Origin: Sphingobacteriales bacterium
GTDB lineage: Bacteria; Bacteroidota; Bacteroidia; Chitinophagales; Chitinophagaceae
Direction of reading: 5' to 3'
Assembly: GCA_012270485.1 (NCBI GenBank)
Contig: JAAXIF010000020.1
Location: 74,501-138,500, forward strand
Length of the DNA: 64,000 nucleotides
Shown here: positions 59,620-64,000 of the stretch, piece after piece
Layout of the letters: the number at the start of each line of letters is the position of its first letter
Numbering within the stretch: position 1 is the stretch's first letter
Notes under the pieces: model-generated
Told to the model about the DNA's origin: nothing
The model's database searches: none
What the model saw: only the letters and a program-made list of their open reading frames with translations
Program-made: the position numbers and the translations under genes

Positions 59620-60087
59620 ATGAAAACACAATCTATTTGTTTAAGCATATTATTTTCTTTCATTTCAGTTTTTGCTATTGCACAAACGAAATCTCCGGCT
59701 GTAAAATCAGAAGAGATCAAAGTTTGGGGTAACTGTGGTATGTGTAAATCTACCATTGAAAAAGCGGCTAAATCAGGTGGTGCCACTTTTGCACTTTGGA
59801 ATGAAGACACCAAAATCCTAAAAGTAAAGTATGCTGCTACTAAGACCTCGAATGCGAAAATTCAAGAGAAAATTGCTGCTGCAGGATATGATACCAAGGA
59901 TCTAACTGCTAATAATGATGCTTATAACAATCTTCATGAGTGCTGCAAATATGAGCGTAAAGGCAATACAGAAACAGTAAAGCATGATAAGGCTTGTTGC
60001 AGTGATAAAGAATGTGAGCCCGGTAAAGAGTGTTGCACTGATAAATGTGCAAAAGACAGCAAAGATTGTTGCGCTAAAACCAAATAA
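59620..60087 (+). CDS. secreted heavy-metal-associated (HMA) domain protein with Cys-rich tail
   Basis: Signal peptide; WGNCGMCKSTIEKAAKSGG; tail HECCKYE...ACCSDKECEPGKECCTDKCAKDSKDCCAKTK. Confidence 0.85.
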   Translation: MKTQSICLSILFSFISVFAIAQTKSPAVKSEEIKVWGNCGMCKSTIEKAAKSGGATFALWNEDTKILKVKYAATKTSNAKIQEKIAAAGYDTKDLTANNDAYNNLHECCKYERKGNTETVKHDKACCSDKECEPGKECCTDKCAKDSKDCCAKTK

Positions 60088-60114
60088 TCAAAACACCTAA
60101 TTTTTATCATCAGC

Positions 60115-60147
60115 GGATATGTCACTATGAAAAGTAGTGGCATATCC
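60115..60147 (+). other. Strong intergenic hairpin without a T-tract
   Basis: GGATATGTCACTA-tgaaaag-TAGTGGCATATCC (12/13 plus one GU). Confidence 0.55.
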
Positions 60148-60171
60148 TTGCGATCATCAACCTAATTTTAT

Positions 60172-60681
60172 ATGAAAAAGATTTTATTCTTATTATTTAT
60201 ATCTTTTGGATTACTAGCGAATGCCCAGTTTACAAAAGCCAATCTACGTGCGAGTGGACTTACTTGTGCCATGTGCTCTAAAGCAGTATATAAGTCTTTA
60301 TCATCAATTGCTTTTGTAGAAAAAATAAATGTAGACATTCAAAAATCAACTTACGAGATCGTTTTTAAATCGGGTATGGGTGTTGATTTCGATGCATTGA
60401 GTCGCGCAGTAGTAGATGCCGGATTCTCTGTTGCACAATTACAAGTTACATCAGTATTCAATGGAGTAAAAGCAAAAAAGGGATCCCAGGTTGAAGTAGA
60501 TGGTAAGATGATTCAATTCATCAATGGGAATGATCAGTTATTAAATGGCGAAAAAACTTTTAGTATCGTCGATAAAAATTTTGTTTCTGCCAAAGAGTTT
60601 AAAAAATACAGTGCTTCTGCAGGTAAAACCTATGAGTCTGGTTTTGCAGAAGGAAAACGTGTATATCATGCTATTCTCTAA
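60172..60681 (+). CDS. secreted heavy-metal-associated domain protein
   Basis: Signal peptide; ASGLTCAMCSKAVYKSLSSIAFVEKINVDIQKSTYEIVF. Confidence 0.82.
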   Translation: MKKILFLLFISFGLLANAQFTKANLRASGLTCAMCSKAVYKSLSSIAFVEKINVDIQKSTYEIVFKSGMGVDFDALSRAVVDAGFSVAQLQVTSVFNGVKAKKGSQVEVDGKMIQFINGNDQLLNGEKTFSIVDKNFVSAKEFKKYSASAGKTYESGFAEGKRVYHAIL

Positions 60682-60707
60682 TTGATTTTACAATTTTAAA
60701 TTCTTTT

Positions 60708-61520
60708 ATGAAGCAAATATTAATTGCAGCAGGACTGTTATTCTCTATTTACTTACCTGCACAAGAACTGTATGTATTCACAGAGCCTGCTAGTAATATG
60801 CCTGCAAAGTCTATCGGAGTAAAGCAATCCGGAAAGTGGTTGAATAATGCCATATCCGGTAGAACTGAAAGCAGACATACTTCAGAAATCATGTTTGGTG
60901 TCAATAAAAATTTGATGGTTCATGGTGCTGTTACTTTGTCTGACATGTATAGTAATAATGTGAGAGTAGAAAGTTATCGGACATATGCTAAGTATCGGTT
61001 TTTAACAATTGATGGTATGTACAGTCATTTCAGATTGGCAGCTTTTGCTGAAGCATCCAAAAGTCGGAATCGTTCACCTTATGATGAATTGAGTTTGGAA
61101 GGTGATCAGAGTGGTGTTCAGGCGGGGATCATTGCAACACAGTTATTGCATAAACTGGCCATCTCAACAACCTTGAGTATGACGGAATCTCTGCAGGAAG
61201 GTAGAAATGCACCCGGACCTAAACTGGTTCCTTATCGTGCATTCAATTATTCTTTGTCAGCAGGATATTTATTGTTCCCCAAGAAGTATACCAGTTATGA
61301 ACAAACCAATCTTAACCTGTATATAGAGTTGTTAGGTCAGCGTACCTATGATAAGAAGCGCTATTTTGTCGATCTCGCACCGGCAGCACAATTGATCTTT
61401 AACAGTCAGGCCAAATTGAACCTGGGTTATCGTTTTCAGTTAGGTGGAGATATGATGCGAATGGCAGATAAAAGCTGGATGCTGAGTTTTGAGTGGCTTT
61501 TCCTGAATGCTTTTAAATAG
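60708..61520 (+). CDS. hypothetical outer-membrane protein of the metal-efflux cluster
   Basis: Signal peptide; beta-strand-rich; between HMA genes and cusA. Confidence 0.7.
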   Translation: MKQILIAAGLLFSIYLPAQELYVFTEPASNMPAKSIGVKQSGKWLNNAISGRTESRHTSEIMFGVNKNLMVHGAVTLSDMYSNNVRVESYRTYAKYRFLTIDGMYSHFRLAAFAEASKSRNRSPYDELSLEGDQSGVQAGIIATQLLHKLAISTTLSMTESLQEGRNAPGPKLVPYRAFNYSLSAGYLLFPKKYTSYEQTNLNLYIELLGQRTYDKKRYFVDLAPAAQLIFNSQAKLNLGYRFQLGGDMMRMADKSWMLSFEWLFLNAFK

Positions 61521-61567
61521 TCTGAAAAACCTATACAATGGCTATCGGATTTATGTACCTTTAGTCG

Positions 61568-61951
61568 GTGCGTAAAACGGTAGCCATATTATTTACTGCT
61601 CTTTATTTATTTGGAGCAACCGAGGCCAGTCAGCTCTTAAAGCTGCCTATCTTGGTACAGCATTATTATGAGCATAAAGCAGGTAATGCTTCTGTAACAC
61701 TTTTTGCCTTTTTACGAATGCATTATCTGGGTAATGATAATGATAATACCGATAACCTCAGAGATGAGGCTTTACCATTCAAGACAATGGACGATTGCTG
61801 TGTAATGGCTTTTAATAGTTTACCTCCTCAGAAATTACAGATGATTCATATTGATTTCAATGAAGTAGAACAAGAGTTTACTTTGTTGAATGATCCATCC
61901 CGATTTTTCATCTCTCCGGAAGATATCTTTCAACCTCCACGGATCTCTTAA
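61568..61951 (+). CDS. hypothetical protein of the metal-efflux cluster (GTG start)
   Basis: 127 aa, signal peptide-like N-terminus; HYLGNDNDNTDN..LPFKTMDDCC. Confidence 0.65.
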   Translation: MRKTVAILFTALYLFGATEASQLLKLPILVQHYYEHKAGNASVTLFAFLRMHYLGNDNDNTDNLRDEALPFKTMDDCCVMAFNSLPPQKLQMIHIDFNEVEQEFTLLNDPSRFFISPEDIFQPPRIS

Positions 61952-62064
61952 ATAGTAGAAGACATAGTATTAGAATAGGGGATACCATTTGCCGTTTACC
62001 GATCGCAAAATAGATCTCATAGAGATCAGTGTATCTTAATTGATCAGAAGTTAAAATTAAGCGC

Positions 62065-64000
62065 ATGTTAAATGCCATTATTCATTTCTCCATCAGGAAT
62101 AAGCTGATAGTAGGTTTGATGGTGCTGGCACTCATAATAGTGGGTGTTATTGAGACCACCAAACTGCCTATTGATGCAGTTCCGGATATTACCAATAATC
62201 AGGTGTTGGTCATTACTACTGCCCCCAGTTTAGGAGCACCAGATGTAGAGCGATTCATCACTGTACCCATTGAACAGGCGACACGCAATGTGCCGGGTAT
62301 CGTAGAACAAAGAAGTTTTTCAAGATTTGGATTGAGTCTGGTAACCATTGTATTCAATGAAAAAACCGATGTGTATTGGGCGAGAACCCAAATTAGTGAA
62401 CGATTGGCTCAGGTACGGCAACAAATTCCAGAAGGAATGGGTGTACCCGAGTTGGGTCCTGTTAGCACAGGATTGGGAGAAATATTTCAATATGTAGTTA
62501 GACCCAAACCAGGGTATGAACAAAAATTCTCTCAAACAGAATTAAGAACCATTCAAGATTGGATCATAAGGAAACAACTATTAGCAACAGAAGGTATTGC
62601 TGATGTGAGCAGCTTTGGCGGACAATTAAAACAATACGAAGTTTCTGTTCGAACCGATAAGCTAAGGAGTTTAGGTGTGTCCATTGGTGATGTATATGAT
62701 GCATTACAGAATAACAATCAAAATACAGGTGGTGCTTATATTGAAAAGGGGCCTACTGTTTTATTTATTCGTACAGACGGGCTGGCTAAATCGATTGAGG
62801 ATATTCAACAGATTGTTATCAAACGATCCAATGGCATTCCGGTATTGGTAAGAGATGTAGCCGATGTAAAATTTGGCGCGGCTACACGTTATGGTGCGTT
62901 GGCTTACAATACAGATGGGGAAGTTGCCGGTGCAGTAGTAATGATGTTGAAAGGAGAAAATAGTAATAAAGTCATCAGAAATATTAAAGAAAAGATCAAG
63001 CAAATAGAAGCATCACTCCCAGAGGGTGTAATGATTGATCCTTTTCTCGATCGAACGAAAATGGTGAATAATGCCATTGGAACTGTTGAGACCAATTTAC
63101 TGGAAGGAGCATTGATCGTTGTGTTTGTATTGGTGTTATTTCTCGGAAATTTCAGAGCAGGTTTTATTGTCGCAACAGTTATTCCGCTGTCGATGTTGTT
63201 TGCAATCATTATGATGAATGCATTCGGGGTTAGTGGTAATCTGATGAGCTTAGGGGCGCTTGATTTTGGACTCCTTGTGGATGGTGCTGTAATTATTGTA
63301 GAAGCGGTCATGCATAAAATGGCGAAGTTGAATGGAGTAGCTACGGGGACTAAGCTGAGTAGAGAGCAGATGGACAGAAATGTTGAAGAATCCAGTGGTA
63401 AGATGATGAGTGCGGCCGTTTTCGGACAAATCATTATCCTGATTGTTTATCTCCCCATTCTTTCTCTTCAGGGAATTGAAGGAAAAATGTTCAAACCGAT
63501 GGCACAAACGGTTTCATTTGCTATACTGGGCGCATTTATTTTATCACTTACCTATGTTCCTATGATGAGTGCTTTCTTTTTGAGCAGAAAGCAAGGTCAT
63601 AAAGAAAATATTTCTGATAAGATGATGCAAAGACTACAACAATGGTATAAACCGCTATTGCATAAATCCATGAAAGCGCCGGGTATTATTATTGGTTCGT
63701 CAGTGGTATTTTTTGCGGCAGCTGTTGTGGTGCTATCCTCGTTGGGTGGTGAATTCATACCCAAGTTGGAAGAAGGGGATTTTGCAGTAGAAACAAGGGT
63801 CCTTACAGGATCTTCACTTACAACCACTTTGCAGGAGAGTCAGAAAGCAGTGAAGATTTTATTAAAAGAATTTCCTGAAGTAAAGAAGATCGTCACCAAA
63901 GTTGGAACGGGAGAAATTCCGTCAGATCCCATGCCCATTGAATCTGCAGATATGATCATTGTATTAAAAGATAAAAAAGAATGGACGAGTGCTAAAACTT
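62065..64000 (+). CDS. CusA/CzcA family heavy-metal efflux RND transporter, truncated by the window end
   Basis: Open from ATG 62065 to the end; MLNAIIHFSIRNKLIVGLMVLALIIVGVIETTKLPIDAVPDITNNQVLVITTAPSLGAPDVERFITVPIEQA; absent from ORF track because it has no stop in the window. Confidence 0.93.
   Translation, partial: MLNAIIHFSIRNKLIVGLMVLALIIVGVIETTKLPIDAVPDITNNQVLVITTAPSLGAPDVERFITVPIEQATRNVPGIVEQRSFSRFGLSLVTIVFNEKTDVYWARTQISERLAQVRQQIPEGMGVPELGPVSTGLGEIFQYVVRPKPGYEQKFSQTELRTIQDWIIRKQLLATEGIADVSSFGGQLKQYEVSVRTDKLRSLGVSIGDVYDALQNNNQNTGGAYIEKGPTVLFIRTDGLAKSIEDIQQIVIKRSNGIPVLVRDVADVKFGAATRYGALAYNTDGEVAGAVVMMLKGENSNKVIRNIKEKIKQIEASLPEGVMIDPFLDRTKMVNNAIGTVETNLLEGALIVVFVLVLFLGNFRAGFIVATVIPLSMLFAIIMMNAFGVSGNLMSLGALDFGLLVDGAVIIVEAVMHKMAKLNGVATGTKLSREQMDRNVEESSGKMMSAAVFGQIIILIVYLPILSLQGIEGKMFKPMAQTVSFAILGAFILSLTYVPMMSAFFLSRKQGHKENISDKMMQRLQQWYKPLLHKSMKAPGIIIGSSVVFFAAAVVVLSSLGGEFIPKLEEGDFAVETRVLTGSSLTTTLQESQKAVKILLKEFPEVKKIVTKVGTGEIPSDPMPIESADMIIVLKDKKEWTSAKT

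Noticed and set aside
62904-63434. 176-aa minus-strand ORF near the right end
   Set aside because: Lies fully inside the unlisted + strand CusA/CzcA frame, whose translation is clearly family-like.
1-64000. CRISPR arrays, tRNA, rRNA, integrases, prophage or intact IS
   Set aside because: Read for regular spaced repeats, T-loop GGTTCGA-type signatures and transposase/integrase motifs; none found by eye. tRNAscan/Infernal would be decisive.

Overview
The window looks like a chromosomal segment from a Bacteroidota bacterium, probably Chitinophagaceae-like (inference from gene content and TAnnTTTG-type promoters). I saw no rRNA, tRNA, CRISPR array, prophage or intact transposon. Gene content is mostly housekeeping: guaA, sucA/odhB, mnmA, ssb, rpsT, clpB, bioA, queG, aspartate kinase, purine-nucleoside phosphorylase. 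There is also a five-gene DNA-repair-type operon (MBL-fold exonuclease, ATP-dependent ligase, Lhr-type helicase, PdeM, HDAC-like protein), two two-component systems, an ECF sigma locus, a TetR locus and a heavy-metal efflux cluster whose CusA/CzcA gene runs off the right end. The most unusual signals are non-coding. (1) A perfectly conserved 109-bp MITE-like element with 17-bp imperfect terminal inverted repeats is present twice in opposite orientation (221-329 and 48488-48596), each copy just after a stop codon and carrying a terminator hairpin that recurs in diverged form after ssb and clpB. (2) A dispersed family of degenerate heptanucleotide-word repeats, often arranged as inverted arms, lies in intergenic gaps; one exactly fills the gap between two convergent stop codons and puts TAG in all three frames on both strands. 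(3) A small CPPxCPP-tail protein, a multi-TM protein, a sensorless histidine kinase and a LuxR-type regulator form a locus preceded by an ACGTAG palindrome; this is the best candidate for an undescribed protein system. No searches or folding calculations were run, so all family names come from reading the translated sequence.
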